64,000 bases of DNA from Candidatus Berkiella cookevillensis (GTDB taxonomy: Bacteria > Pseudomonadota > Gammaproteobacteria > Berkiellales > Berkiellaceae): assembly GCF_001431315.2 (NCBI RefSeq), contig NZ_LKHV02000001.1, positions 1,054,001 through 1,118,000 on the forward strand, read 5' to 3'. Shown here one piece after another: positions 47,885 to 56,836 of the stretch (the stretch's first letter is position 1; each line of letters starts with the position of its first letter). A program made the translations under genes and the position numbers. Below the pieces are notes generated by a model that was given only the letters and a program-made list of their open reading frames with translations, made no database searches and was not told the origin of the DNA.

Positions 47885-49105
47885 CTAGCCTTTTTTTACT
47901 GCGTGTATTTTAGTATCTACAGCATTGTTGTTAGCAACGGTTGTTGCTTTTAAAGGTAATGTCAAATATTTGCCAACTTGGATTGTATCGTTGGATAGTT
48001 GATTTAAAGTTTTTAGCGTTTGAATTGTTGTTGCATATTGTTGCGCAATTTTACTTAAACTGTCGCCAGGTTGAATTTTATGTTTTGCTGCATGGGGGCT
48101 GGGTATTGCGGGCACATTTGTGAGTAAATCATTAAAATTTTCAGCAACATGTACAGGGACACATAGTTCGTATGGCCCATTGGGATTCATCTTTTTGTTG
48201 TAAAAGCCAGGATTTAAATTTGCTAATTTTTTCTCTGGCATATTTGCCATCAGGGCAGCTTGTTTGAGATCAACCGCTTTGCCAATATCAATATGTGTAA
48301 AATAAGGCTGGTTGAGAATATTGGGGAGTACAACACCATATTTACTAGGTGTTTTGATAATGCTGACGATAGCCATCAATTTAGGAACATAGTCTGCCGT
48401 TTGTTGAGGTAAATTTAGCTCCCAGAAATCTGTCGCTTTATTCATTTTTTTGTTTTTATTAATGGCACGTGTTACACGACCTTCACCAGAATTATAGGCA
48501 GCAAGCGCTAATAGCCAATCTCCGTTGTAACGTTGATGTAAATATTTAAGATGGCGTAATGCTGCATTTGTAGAGAGAGCAATGTCCTGACAACCATCGA
48601 ACCACGCATCACGTGAAAGTCCGTAATCTAAGCCTGTTTCTGGCATAATTTGCCAAAGCCCACGTGCACCACTTGCGCTTTGGGCTGTTGGGTTGAAGGT
48701 GCTTTCGATCATGGGGAGTAAAGCAATTTCTGCTGGCATCTCATGTGTTTCAACAGTTTCGGCAATATAATGTAAATAAGGCCGAGCATTATTTACCATT
48801 TCATTAAAGTGAATTTGTGATTTTGTATAACGTTTTATATAAAATTGTACGCGAGGATCATTTTCATGATTGGGTAATGAAAATTGTTCTCTTAATCGAT
48901 TCCAGAGTAAAGCAGGTTGTTGCGCGCGAATGTTGTTATGGTTGGTAGATACGCTATGTTTAAAAGGTTTAGAAAAAGCATTTTTAAAAGCATTAAATGT
49001 GCTGCTATGTGGTTCTGCTTGTATAGAGTGAGACCAAGTAGTAAACACAAGAAGTATGGTTAGCAGTGTTGCAAAGTGGCCTTTCAGTGAAAATAAGTAG
49101 CGCAT
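47885..49105 (-). CDS. mltD: Membrane-bound lytic murein transglycosylase D
   Basis: MltD cleaves peptidoglycan with 1,6-anhydro ends. The 406-residue protein has an N-terminal export segment (FATLLTILLVFTTWSHSIQA). The SLT catalytic domain has the catalytic Glu in EIALLPMIESTFNPTAQSAS, then GARGLWQIMPETGLDYGL, LALAAYNSGEGRVTRAI and DFWELNLPQQTADYVPKLMA. One LysM domain lies near the C-terminus (IQPGDSLSKIAQQYATTIQT). E. coli MltD has two LysM domains and a lipobox; I see no lipobox cysteine here. gloB lies just upstream on the same strand. Confidence 0.93.
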   Translation of the reverse strand: MRYLFSLKGHFATLLTILLVFTTWSHSIQAEPHSSTFNAFKNAFSKPFKHSVSTNHNNIRAQQPALLWNRLREQFSLPNHENDPRVQFYIKRYTKSQIHFNEMVNNARPYLHYIAETVETHEMPAEIALLPMIESTFNPTAQSASGARGLWQIMPETGLDYGLSRDAWFDGCQDIALSTNAALRHLKYLHQRYNGDWLLALAAYNSGEGRVTRAINKNKKMNKATDFWELNLPQQTADYVPKLMAIVSIIKTPSKYGVVLPNILNQPYFTHIDIGKAVDLKQAALMANMPEKKLANLNPGFYNKKMNPNGPYELCVPVHVAENFNDLLTNVPAIPSPHAAKHKIQPGDSLSKIAQQYATTIQTLKTLNQLSNDTIQVGKYLTLPLKATTVANNNAVDTKIHAVKKG

Positions 49106-49250
49106 TAAGTATATTTTTTATTATATTAAGCAGATGTTCTGACAAAATTTATGATCTAATAGTAAATAAAATTTACTATTAGGGCAAGAAATATATGTTT
49201 TTTTAGCGGAAAAATAGTGCTCAGCAAAATTAACATAAAAAATCAAGATA

Positions 49251-50027
49251 TTATGCTTTGAAATGATCTTTCATGCTTCGAACTTCAGTGAAAAAATCAA
49301 CAGGGGAACTTAGTTCCTTTCCTGTCAGCAAAGTAATCTGATTTTGAAATTCAAGTAGATGACATTTTAAGAAAGGATTAAAGGTTTTCTCATCCCTTAA
49401 GCGGCTGGGGAGGCTGGCTTTATTAGCTACCCTGAGAGCTGCAATTTCTAATGCTTTGGTTCTGAGCAGTTTGTTATCAGGCTCTAAGCTAAGCGCAAAG
49501 GCTAAATTATTTAGGGTATACTCATGTCCACAATAGATTAAAGTATCATCATCCAGGCTAGCTAGCTTATTTAATGAGTCATACATTTGTTGAGGTGTAC
49601 CTTCAAAAATTCTGCCGCAACCCGCAGAAAATAAAGTATCGCCACAAAACAATATACCTTCACCGGCATAAGCAATATGATCTAAAGTATGACCTGGTAT
49701 CGCCATGACAGAAAGCTTGAGTTCTTGGGCTTCAAGTGTGACAAACATACCATCCTCAATAATGTTTGTTATTTGATAAACTGATCTATTGGGTCCATAG
49801 ACAGGGACATTTGGGAAATGTTCCAATAGTTGAGTGATACCATTTGTATGATCCCAATGTCTATGTGTAATTAAAATGGCATTTAAACTGAGCTGTGATT
49901 TTTGAAGATACTGAAGCACAGGTTCAGCATCGCCTGGATCGACGACTGCAACCTGAGAATCATTTAGACTATGTATAGCCCAGATGTAATTATCTGCAAA
50001 AGCAGGGATTGGAACAATTTTATTCAT
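49251..50027 (-). CDS. gloB: Hydroxyacylglutathione hydrolase (glyoxalase II)
   Basis: GloB hydrolyses S-lactoylglutathione, the second step of methylglyoxal detoxification. The 258-residue metallo-beta-lactamase-fold protein has IPAFADNYIWAIHSLNDS, VAVVDPGDAEPVL, the metal site ILITHRHWDHTNGITQLL (HxHxDH), MAIPGHTLDHIAYAGEGILF, CGDTLFSAGCGRIFEGTPQQ and IYCGHEYTLNNLAFALSLEP. The C-terminal substrate-binding LPSRLRDEKTFNPFLK follows. It is divergent from the methyltransferase gene with 30 bases between starts, an arrangement seen in related bacteria (gloB beside the methyltransferase, rnhA and dnaQ). Confidence 0.96.
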   Translation of the reverse strand: MNKIVPIPAFADNYIWAIHSLNDSQVAVVDPGDAEPVLQYLQKSQLSLNAILITHRHWDHTNGITQLLEHFPNVPVYGPNRSVYQITNIIEDGMFVTLEAQELKLSVMAIPGHTLDHIAYAGEGILFCGDTLFSAGCGRIFEGTPQQMYDSLNKLASLDDDTLIYCGHEYTLNNLAFALSLEPDNKLLRTKALEIAALRVANKASLPSRLRDEKTFNPFLKCHLLEFQNQITLLTGKELSSPVDFFTEVRSMKDHFKA

Positions 50028-50057
50028 TTAACTAATTATTGTGTTGTCACCTAAATT

Positions 50058-50843
50058 ATGGTAACAGAAAATACATACAAAAACGCCTGGTACAGTCATG
50101 GCTCTGGTTTTAGATTGGCAGAGGCAGAAAAAGCTGAATTGGATGAGATTCTGCCGTGCTTGCATGGATATCATTTAATACAACTGAGTGAACAAGGATT
50201 ATCCCATTACATGAGTGGCAGTTTAATTTCACATCGTGTGTTGGTGCATCCTACTGTTACGACTGCGGGGCAAAAAAATAAAGTAAAGGCAGAACTGGAT
50301 AGTTTACCTTTTAAGTCAGAATCTGTGGATGTTGTTGTATTACTTCATACTTTAGAACAAGTGCGTAATCCACATGAAATACTAAGAGAAGTACATCGGA
50401 TTTTAATACCAGAAGGCTACTTGGTGATAACAGGTATCAACCCCCTTAGTTGTTGGGGGCTTTGGTATAGTTGGAAAAAAATGCTAGGGAAAATAGCAAG
50501 AGCAGGGCATTTATTAGGATTGACTCGCTTGAGAGATTGGCTAAAATTGCTTAATTTTCAAGTAACGGGGGGTAGGTTATTTTATTATCGTCCACCGATT
50601 CTCAGTCAGAATATGATACAGAAAACAGAAAAAATTGAAGAAATAGGCAGAAAGTATTGGCCGTTTTTAGGCGGTGCTTATAGCATCGTCGCGGTAAAAC
50701 GCGTTATACCCTTAACCTTAATGCGTGCAAAATGGAAAACAGAAAAGCAAGTGTGGTTAGAGACAGAAACGATCGCAAAACCAAGTGCAAATAGATTTAG
50801 CACGCCAAAAACCTGCATGAATGAGCAAAAGAATGACAAATAA
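50058..50843 (+). CDS. SAM-dependent methyltransferase (class I, type 11)
   Basis: The 261-residue protein has a methyltransferase core with [20 protein letters not shown] (motif IV region) and [20 protein letters not shown] (post motif). The glycine-rich motif I (HYMSGSLI region) is weak. This is the family found between gloB and rnhA in many gammaproteobacteria (YafS-like in E. coli); the substrate is not established. Its last 23 bases overlap the frame of rnhA, and rnhA-dnaQ follow on the same strand, so the three are probably one unit. GTG or ATG starts near 50058 are supported by position only. Confidence 0.85.
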   Translation: MVTENTYKNAWYSHGSGFRLAEAEKAELDEILPCLHGYHLIQLSEQGLSHYMSGSLISHRVLVHPTVTTAGQKNKVKAELDSLPFKSESVDVVVLLHTLEQVRNPHEILREVHRILIPEGYLVITGINPLSCWGLWYSWKKMLGKIARAGHLLGLTRLRDWLKLLNFQVTGGRLFYYRPPILSQNMIQKTEKIEEIGRKYWPFLGGAYSIVAVKRVIPLTLMRAKWKTEKQVWLETETIAKPSANRFSTPKTCMNEQKNDK

Positions 50844-50862
50844 TGAAAAAAGCTTAAATACT

Positions 50863-51306
50863 ATGAAACAAGTGACTTGTTATTCTGATGGTGCATGCTC
50901 AGGTAATCCAGGTCCAGGAGGATGGGCTGTTTTGGTACGCTATAAAGAAAATGAAAAAATTTTCTCAGGCGGTGAGTTGAACACCACCAATAATCGCATG
51001 GAGTTACTGGCAGCCATTGAAGGTTTAAAAGCCCTCAAGGAATCATGCAAAGTCGTGATGGTTACTGACTCTGAATATGTCAAAAATGGCATTACAGAAT
51101 GGATTGCTAAATGGAAGCAAAATGGTTGGCGAACAGCAAATAGAAAAGATGTTAAAAATGTTGATTTGTGGCAATTGTTAGATGAACAAGTGCAAAGGCA
51201 TAGTGTAAGTTGGCAATGGGTAAAAGGTCATAGTGGGCATCCAGAAAATGAGAGAGTTGATCAAGCCGCCAGAGATGCTGTTAAAACCATTAGAGATAAG
51301 CAATAA
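50863..51306 (+). CDS. rnhA: Ribonuclease HI
   Basis: RNase HI degrades the RNA of RNA-DNA hybrids. From ATG 50863 it is 147 residues: [20 protein letters not shown] (first catalytic Asp), [20 protein letters not shown] (Glu), [20 protein letters not shown] (Asp) and [20 protein letters not shown] (His and final Asp). The frame is open upstream to ATG 50821, inside the methyltransferase gene. The 50863 start fits the family, though no strong ribosome site precedes it. Translational coupling with the upstream gene is likely. dnaQ starts immediately after the stop. Confidence 0.95.
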   Translation: MKQVTCYSDGACSGNPGPGGWAVLVRYKENEKIFSGGELNTTNNRMELLAAIEGLKALKESCKVVMVTDSEYVKNGITEWIAKWKQNGWRTANRKDVKNVDLWQLLDEQVQRHSVSWQWVKGHSGHPENERVDQAARDAVKTIRDKQ

Positions 51307-52020
51307 ATGAGACAGATTATTTTAGATACAGAAACAACTGGATTATCTCCAGAACAAGGGCATCGGGTCATTGAAATTGGTTGTGTTGAAATGATGCATC
51401 GGCGATTAACCGGCAAAACCTTTCATGTCTATTTGAACCCAGAGCGTGAAGTTGATAAAGGCGCTTTTATGGTTCATGGTATCAGTAATGATTTTTTGAA
51501 AGATAAGCCATTGTTTCATGAGATCGTAGATGAATTTACAATTTTTATAAAAGATGCTGAGCTTATTATCCATAATGCGCCTTTTGATGTTGGCTTTTTA
51601 GAAAGTGAATTCAAGCGTGCCAATCTAAAAGCATGGGAAGATTTATCTTCACAATGCACAGTAACAGATACATTGGCTATGGCGAGAAAAAAACATCCTG
51701 GTCAAAAAAATAATCTTGATGCTTTATGTAAGCGTTATCAAGTCAATAATCAACACCGTGAAAAGCACGGTGCCTTATTAGATGCTGAGATCTTAGCAGA
51801 TGTTTATTTGGCTATGACAGGAGGGCAGTCTAAACTTGATCTAGACAGCAGCAATACAAGCCAAGCAACACAAACAGAACAAGAGAAGGTATTGACGACT
51901 ATGATAAGTGATTTACCAATACGTTCAGCCAATGAATCAGAATGTGAGTTGCATGCTGCGTTTTTACAAAAAATGAAAGATAAGTATAGAGTTGAGCCAC
52001 TTTGGGAGCTTGAACCTTAG
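51307..52020 (+). CDS. dnaQ: DNA polymerase III epsilon subunit (3'-5' proofreading exonuclease)
   Basis: DnaQ proofreads DNA synthesis in the Pol III core. The 237-residue protein has ExoI IILDTETTGLSPEQGHRVIE, ExoII IIHNAPFDVGFLESEF and ExoIII-epsilon YQVNNQHREKHGALLDAEIL, the catalytic DEDDh residues. The alpha-binding C-terminal region follows a flexible linker (near residues 175-200). It begins directly after rnhA without a gap. The divergent or adjacent rnhA-dnaQ pair is widespread in gammaproteobacteria. Length is usual (E. coli 243). Confidence 0.96.
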   Translation: MRQIILDTETTGLSPEQGHRVIEIGCVEMMHRRLTGKTFHVYLNPEREVDKGAFMVHGISNDFLKDKPLFHEIVDEFTIFIKDAELIIHNAPFDVGFLESEFKRANLKAWEDLSSQCTVTDTLAMARKKHPGQKNNLDALCKRYQVNNQHREKHGALLDAEILADVYLAMTGGQSKLDLDSSNTSQATQTEQEKVLTTMISDLPIRSANESECELHAAFLQKMKDKYRVEPLWELEP

Positions 52021-52460
52021 CTCTGTTATTTCCATCGTGTCCACGCGCCGCTATATAGTGAAGAGTATATACAGACTACTTTCACAGTTTAGCCTTAGAT
52101 GTGTTTCATGAGCGCTATAAATTTGTCTGCATTACTGAGGGATAGCTAAAATTATATTAAAGCAAATCTAAACATTCACTATATTTTTGTGTCCTCATAC
52201 CATCACGTTTTAATTATCCTTACTTTATAATTTTTCTTAAGTCTAGATATTTCTCTTGGTTCTGTTGCTGCATTTAAAAACAGCCTATTTTTTCTGTGTA
52301 ATTTCTACACATCTTTATTCGTAGCGTATCCAATTTTAAATGAACAAAAATTAAAAATTGTTTTCTAAACTAAAAACGGTAGCTCGTAGTATTAAACAAT
52401 TTAAATTGTGTATGCACGTATTGACGTTATATATACATCAGCTAAAAAGGGTTGTATAAG
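52021..52460. promoter_or_regulatory. 440-base AT-rich region upstream of the 52461 gene; no gene seen
   Basis: I find no convincing ORF, RNA or repeat. The last 60 bases contain TTGTGT (about 52406) and TATATA (about 52428) at a promoter-like spacing, in front of the ribosome site AAGGG at 52447-52451. The assignment of a promoter is tentative. Confidence 0.35.
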
Positions 52461-55292
52461 ATGAAAAGAACTGGTCCAGAAAGTACTAAAAATAATCGAA
52501 CTAACGAAGAGAAAACTGAAAGGAGTGAGCAAGCATTAGAAAAATATATCCAGGCTAATCTAGATGGTAATTTAGAAATAGTTGCGTCTTTATACGAGTC
52601 TTCTGGCATTCTGCATGAACAAGAAAAATTAAGAAAAGCTTCTCCTGGACTTTATAGTACAGACATGAATTATATTCATGAGCCTTACTGGAGTTATAAT
52701 TTCCCACAATTGAAAGCCTATGGGCAGAGAATAGTCAAGAGAATCCAACCCTATTTTATTGATGAGACGCTTGTTAATACAGCAAATGGAGAGGTCAACG
52801 TTAAAGGTGAAAAGATTAAAGTCAGACCTATTAGGGAATTTGGTCGTGTTTTACCTCTTTTGTATTTACAAGAACAACTGGCCAAGACAAACAAAAGTAA
52901 CCTTGCTGTTCCAAGGTTGTTCATCGTGCCTAATAACGTAGAAGACGTACACTTTAATTTTTCATTACCTTATCTTGATAAGGAACATCGTAGACTAGTA
53001 TTAGATTCAGGGAGCAATATCCTGACAGTAGAAAGTGACAGCTTCACGATTTATCAAGAATATATAGAAGGATCTGGATATGTAGGTGATATGTCATTTA
53101 TGTATTACGGACATACAGACTTTAATGCAAAGCAAGTGATTAAAAGTAAAAAAACAGAAAAAAATTATTTAATTGACACAAAAGAAGGAAAAAATTTTTT
53201 TATTGCACCTTTTAATCCAATGAAAGATGGCTTCTATAGCTATTGGTATATGAATGCCGGAAGAAGCTTGCCACAAAATCCTGATGAGTTTCAAAAATGG
53301 CAGCTCACACAACAAACATTGATATTAAGAGCAAAAGCATTGCACTTTCCTATTGATTTGAAAAATATGGATGTAAATATTGGGAAATTGAGTGAATTGA
53401 CTCTCGATGAAGTGCAGGTGCCACAACATAGTGTGATGTTTGATGAAAGTGAACCATACTTTTCAGAACCTGAGTTGAATTTAGTAAGATATTTAAAGAT
53501 TGGTCGATATGATTTGTTTTTAAGTCTATTGTCAAAAGATCCAAATCAATCAGTTTTTCATGTATTGAAGCCAGAACTTTTTAATCCTTATAAGACTTTA
53601 GTTGAATTAATGTTAGATTTATTGCGTCATTCATATTTAGAGAATAATGAAGAAAATTCAAATAATATTTGTGATATACTAGATATTCTAATTCCCAGAA
53701 TAAAGATTAGCACAGCGCAAGAACAATTAAAATTATTCACCTTAATAGCATCAAAGAGAGAAGATCACTCAGTAAATAAATTAAACTATGCGCGTGGAGC
53801 ACAATATCTAAAACATTTATTAAAAAACCAAGAAAATCCATCTGAAGAGCTTTTGTTGCAAGCTGCTATCAGTAAAGATGTCGTAGAGCACCAGGATATG
53901 GATTTATTGGAAATGGTTTTAGAATATTCAAATAGGCATATCATCGAATCTTTGGTAAATGAAATGCTTGCTCCAAGTCTGATGGGGCCATTCTCAAAAG
54001 TACCTGAAGAGCAACTGCGAATACCTATTCGCTCTTTGCTGAATACCTTAAATATTCTTTCTGATAAAACAGTGGCCAGAATATTTACACTTAATAAAAA
54101 AGATCTAATAGATGAGATCTTTAATAAAGAATTTAATGCTGGATCGGCTTTATTTTTGGTTGCAGGAATTATAGATGAACCCTCTCAATCTCATATTAGA
54201 CATCTTCTTGGTAAAAGTAGGGATGTTAATTGGTATTGGTATCAGATTGCAAAAAAAATCTTAGCAAGAAATCCACCACCTGAAGACATTGATAAAACAA
54301 TTGCTTATGCATTAACCAATGGTAAAGTTCTATTGTTAGAGTTAATGCTTAAACAAAAACCAGTATATACTCCTAAAGCAGATGAAGTTATAAAAGAATT
54401 GCTGAGTAGCCCGTATCATGGAAATCATATATTTGAAAACGCAATTCAATCTCAAAGTATATTGTTGATCAGCATGTTTTTAGAGCATGGTAAATCAATA
54501 GAAATCCATCAATTTCGACAAGCGCTACAAACAAGAAACGATGATATGTTGAGCGTAATGATTCGTTCGGGAAATTTACAAAATCCAGTTTCTGCTTTAA
54601 AAGAAGCTATTTATTATAGGAATATAAATGCGATTCGCCTGCTTGTTAAGGATAAGAAAAATATTACAGGTGATGTTTGTTTTGATGCAATCATGACCAA
54701 AGACGAAGTCGTCATTAATATTATGAGAGATGCATTGTCTAACGTCAAAAGTGTAATGAGTCAATCTCAAGTAGATCAAATATTTAAGGACAAAAAAGCA
54801 GCTAAAAATCTTATTGAAAGCAAAATTGATTTAGACAAAGCCTTGTTTTCTGCTGTAGAAAAAATTGATGACCCTTGTCATACGCAGATTAGATTTATTA
54901 TGAATAATAAAAGGCCAATTGATTATGATTGGTATGAATTCGTCGAGAGTATTTTAGAAAAAAATCCTTCAGAAGCAGGCATTGATCAAGCAACAGCTTA
55001 TGCACTTAATAATTCTAAAATATCGATTTTGGAAAAATTACTGAAAATGAAACCTTCACCCTCTCCGAAAACTGACAAAATATTAAATGATATTTTAAAT
55101 AGTCCTTATAGCGGAGATCTTCTCCTTGAAAATGCGATAAAGGCAAATGGTAAATGTGTTGTAGGATTGTTGTTGAGTCATGGTAAAAAGGCTACCCCAT
55201 ATCAATGCAGCCTAGCTTATGAACCTGAGATGAAAGAGTTGCTAGAAGCACAATATTTAATTTCAAAACGAAGAGCTTTAAAAAAGAATTGA
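52461..55292 (+). CDS. Large helical-repeat protein with internal duplication, candidate effector
   Basis: The 943-residue protein has no domain I can name. Residues about 1-330 are a mixed region with Tyr-rich segments (MNYIHEPYWSYNFPQLKAYG). From about 335 the sequence is short paired helices like degenerate ankyrin repeats (LVRYLKIGRYDLFLSLLSKD). Two units of about 135 residues, encoded near 54130-54530 and 54825-55225, are clear repeats. The first has RNPPPEDIDKTIAYALTNGK and SSPYHGNHIFENAIQ, the second KNPSEAGIDQATAYALNNSK and NSPYSGDLLLENAIK. No signal peptide or membrane helix. ATG 52461 is chosen over TTG 52452 because of AAGGG at 52447-52451. An effector role is inference from architecture and context. 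Confidence 0.68.
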   Translation: MKRTGPESTKNNRTNEEKTERSEQALEKYIQANLDGNLEIVASLYESSGILHEQEKLRKASPGLYSTDMNYIHEPYWSYNFPQLKAYGQRIVKRIQPYFIDETLVNTANGEVNVKGEKIKVRPIREFGRVLPLLYLQEQLAKTNKSNLAVPRLFIVPNNVEDVHFNFSLPYLDKEHRRLVLDSGSNILTVESDSFTIYQEYIEGSGYVGDMSFMYYGHTDFNAKQVIKSKKTEKNYLIDTKEGKNFFIAPFNPMKDGFYSYWYMNAGRSLPQNPDEFQKWQLTQQTLILRAKALHFPIDLKNMDVNIGKLSELTLDEVQVPQHSVMFDESEPYFSEPELNLVRYLKIGRYDLFLSLLSKDPNQSVFHVLKPELFNPYKTLVELMLDLLRHSYLENNEENSNNICDILDILIPRIKISTAQEQLKLFTLIASKREDHSVNKLNYARGAQYLKHLLKNQENPSEELLLQAAISKDVVEHQDMDLLEMVLEYSNRHIIESLVNEMLAPSLMGPFSKVPEEQLRIPIRSLLNTLNILSDKTVARIFTLNKKDLIDEIFNKEFNAGSALFLVAGIIDEPSQSHIRHLLGKSRDVNWYWYQIAKKILARNPPPEDIDKTIAYALTNGKVLLLELMLKQKPVYTPKADEVIKELLSSPYHGNHIFENAIQSQSILLISMFLEHGKSIEIHQFRQALQTRNDDMLSVMIRSGNLQNPVSALKEAIYYRNINAIRLLVKDKKNITGDVCFDAIMTKDEVVINIMRDALSNVKSVMSQSQVDQIFKDKKAAKNLIESKIDLDKALFSAVEKIDDPCHTQIRFIMNNKRPIDYDWYEFVESILEKNPSEAGIDQATAYALNNSKISILEKLLKMKPSPSPKTDKILNDILNSPYSGDLLLENAIKANGKCVVGLLLSHGKKATPYQCSLAYEPEMKELLEAQYLISKRRALKKN

Positions 55293-55335
55293 TTTTACCT
55301 ATAGACTGTCTGGGAAATAGTAGTTTTGCTTTCTT

Positions 55336-55365
55336 TGTCATGCCAGCCAGGGCGCTGGCATGACA
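55336..55365. terminator. Intrinsic terminator/palindrome between convergent genes
   Basis: TGTCATGCCAGC pairs with GCTGGCATGACA around a 6-base loop, followed by ATTTTTATTT on the plus strand. It resembles the terminal TGTCATGCCAG of the MITE-like repeats, so it may have been derived from one. It separates the large gene at 52461 from the antiporter gene. Confidence 0.8.
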
Positions 55366-55371
55366 GGATTT

Positions 55372-56823
55372 TTATTTATTTAAAGTCACAATCCCTTCAA
55401 ATAAGTGGCCGTTGAGTAACAAATGTGCACCAATTGCGGCAAAATATCCTAAGGCAATTGCCCAAGTCCATTTTAAATGACCAAAGAAAGTATAAGCACC
55501 TTTAGCTTGTCCCATAAGCGCAACCCCTGCGGCCGAGCCAATTGAGAGTAAGCTACCACCAATACCTGCTGTTAAGGTAACTAACAGCCATTGGCCTTCA
55601 CTCATGGAAGGTTCCATTGTGATAACGGCAAACATAATTGGAATATTATCAATTATGGCTGAGAGTATGCCGATGATAATATTGGCTGGTGTTTGTTTAT
55701 GTATTTCACCTAAGCTGCTACCCCATTCATTATAAATAACGTTAGAGGCTAGATCTAAATAACCAATGGTTGCAAGTCCACCCACACATAAAATGACGCC
55801 GTAGAAAAAAAGTAGCGTATCCCATTCTGTACGTTGAATTTTTCTAAAGATATCAAATGAGCTTGATATTTCCATTTGTTGTGTCTCTGGATTGTACACT
55901 TGTTTCTTTTTAATAAAATAACTATAAATGAAAAGATATGATAAACCTGTCATCATCCCTGTGGCAGGAGGTAAATGAAGGAAATTATGAAAGGCCACAG
56001 CAGTTATAATGGTTAAAAAGAATAAAAAGACGATACCAAGCGCACCATATTCCATTTCAGTGTTATTATTTATTAAAGGTGGCTTTTCATTGGCGATTGA
56101 AAGCTGCATGAAAAAAGCAGGAATAACAAAGCTAATAACTGCTGGTACAAATAATTTAAAGAAATCATGAAAAGGGATGTAACCCTTTTGCCAAACCATT
56201 AAGGTTGTAATATCGCCAAAAGGGCTAAAGGCACCACCGGCATTGGCTGCAACGACAATGTTAATGCAGCTGACCAGTATAAACTTGGGTTTGTCGGCAC
56301 CTACGGCCATGACGACAGCACACATAATCAGTGCAGTCGTAAGATTGTCTGCAACAGGAGAAATAAAAAATGCGAGCAAGCCTGTTATCCAAAAGAGCTT
56401 TCTATAACTGAATTGCTTGCGTACCAGCCAGCTTCGTAAAGCTTCAAAGACTTTGCGTTCTTCCATTGCATTGACATAGGTCATTGCAACCAATAAAAAG
56501 AGTAATAATTCAGAGTATTCTAATAGATTGTGTCGAATGGCGGTATTGATTTCTTCGCTTACACCTTTGCTGCGTGCCATCAGCGCAATGATAATCCAGA
56601 TGAGACCTGATGCTAAGAGTATCGGCTTTGATTTTCTTAAATGAATAAACTCTTCAGACATGACAAAAAAATAGGCAATGATAAATACGATAATTGTTAA
56701 AATGCCTAAATAAGAATCAGTCATTCCTAAGCTAAATTGAGTACAGCTTTCTGATGCGTTGCTAATCGTGGAAAATAAAGAAATTAAGCATAATAATGCA
56801 AATGAACAGATGTTTTTAGTCAT
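55372..56823 (-). CDS. nhaD: Na+/H+ antiporter, NhaD type
   Basis: NhaD exchanges Na+ for H+ across the inner membrane. The protein (483 residues from ATG 56823) begins with a cleavable-looking hydrophobic segment (FALLCLISLFSTISNASE), then about twelve membrane helices. Typical segments are NLTTALIMCAVVMAVGADKP, CINIVVAANAGGAFSPFGDI with the following TTLMVWQKGYIPF, IIGILSAIIDNIPIMFAVIT and GGSLLSIGSAAGVALMGQAK, which match NhaD proteins of Vibrio, Legionella and Chlamydia from memory. The frame is open to 56862, overlapping the upstream MFS gene by 26 bases; the ATG at 56823 is inside the spacing and gives the usual N-terminus. It is downstream of the MFS gene on the same strand. Confidence 0.9.
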   Translation of the reverse strand: MTKNICSFALLCLISLFSTISNASESCTQFSLGMTDSYLGILTIIVFIIAYFFVMSEEFIHLRKSKPILLASGLIWIIIALMARSKGVSEEINTAIRHNLLEYSELLLFLLVAMTYVNAMEERKVFEALRSWLVRKQFSYRKLFWITGLLAFFISPVADNLTTALIMCAVVMAVGADKPKFILVSCINIVVAANAGGAFSPFGDITTLMVWQKGYIPFHDFFKLFVPAVISFVIPAFFMQLSIANEKPPLINNNTEMEYGALGIVFLFFLTIITAVAFHNFLHLPPATGMMTGLSYLFIYSYFIKKKQVYNPETQQMEISSSFDIFRKIQRTEWDTLLFFYGVILCVGGLATIGYLDLASNVIYNEWGSSLGEIHKQTPANIIIGILSAIIDNIPIMFAVITMEPSMSEGQWLLVTLTAGIGGSLLSIGSAAGVALMGQAKGAYTFFGHLKWTWAIALGYFAAIGAHLLLNGHLFEGIVTLNK

Positions 56824-56836
56824 AATTGAGTCACAT

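Noticed and set aside
52262-52290. Short inverted repeat CTGTT...AACAG in the region upstream of 52461
   Set aside because: Five paired bases in AT-rich DNA are expected by chance.
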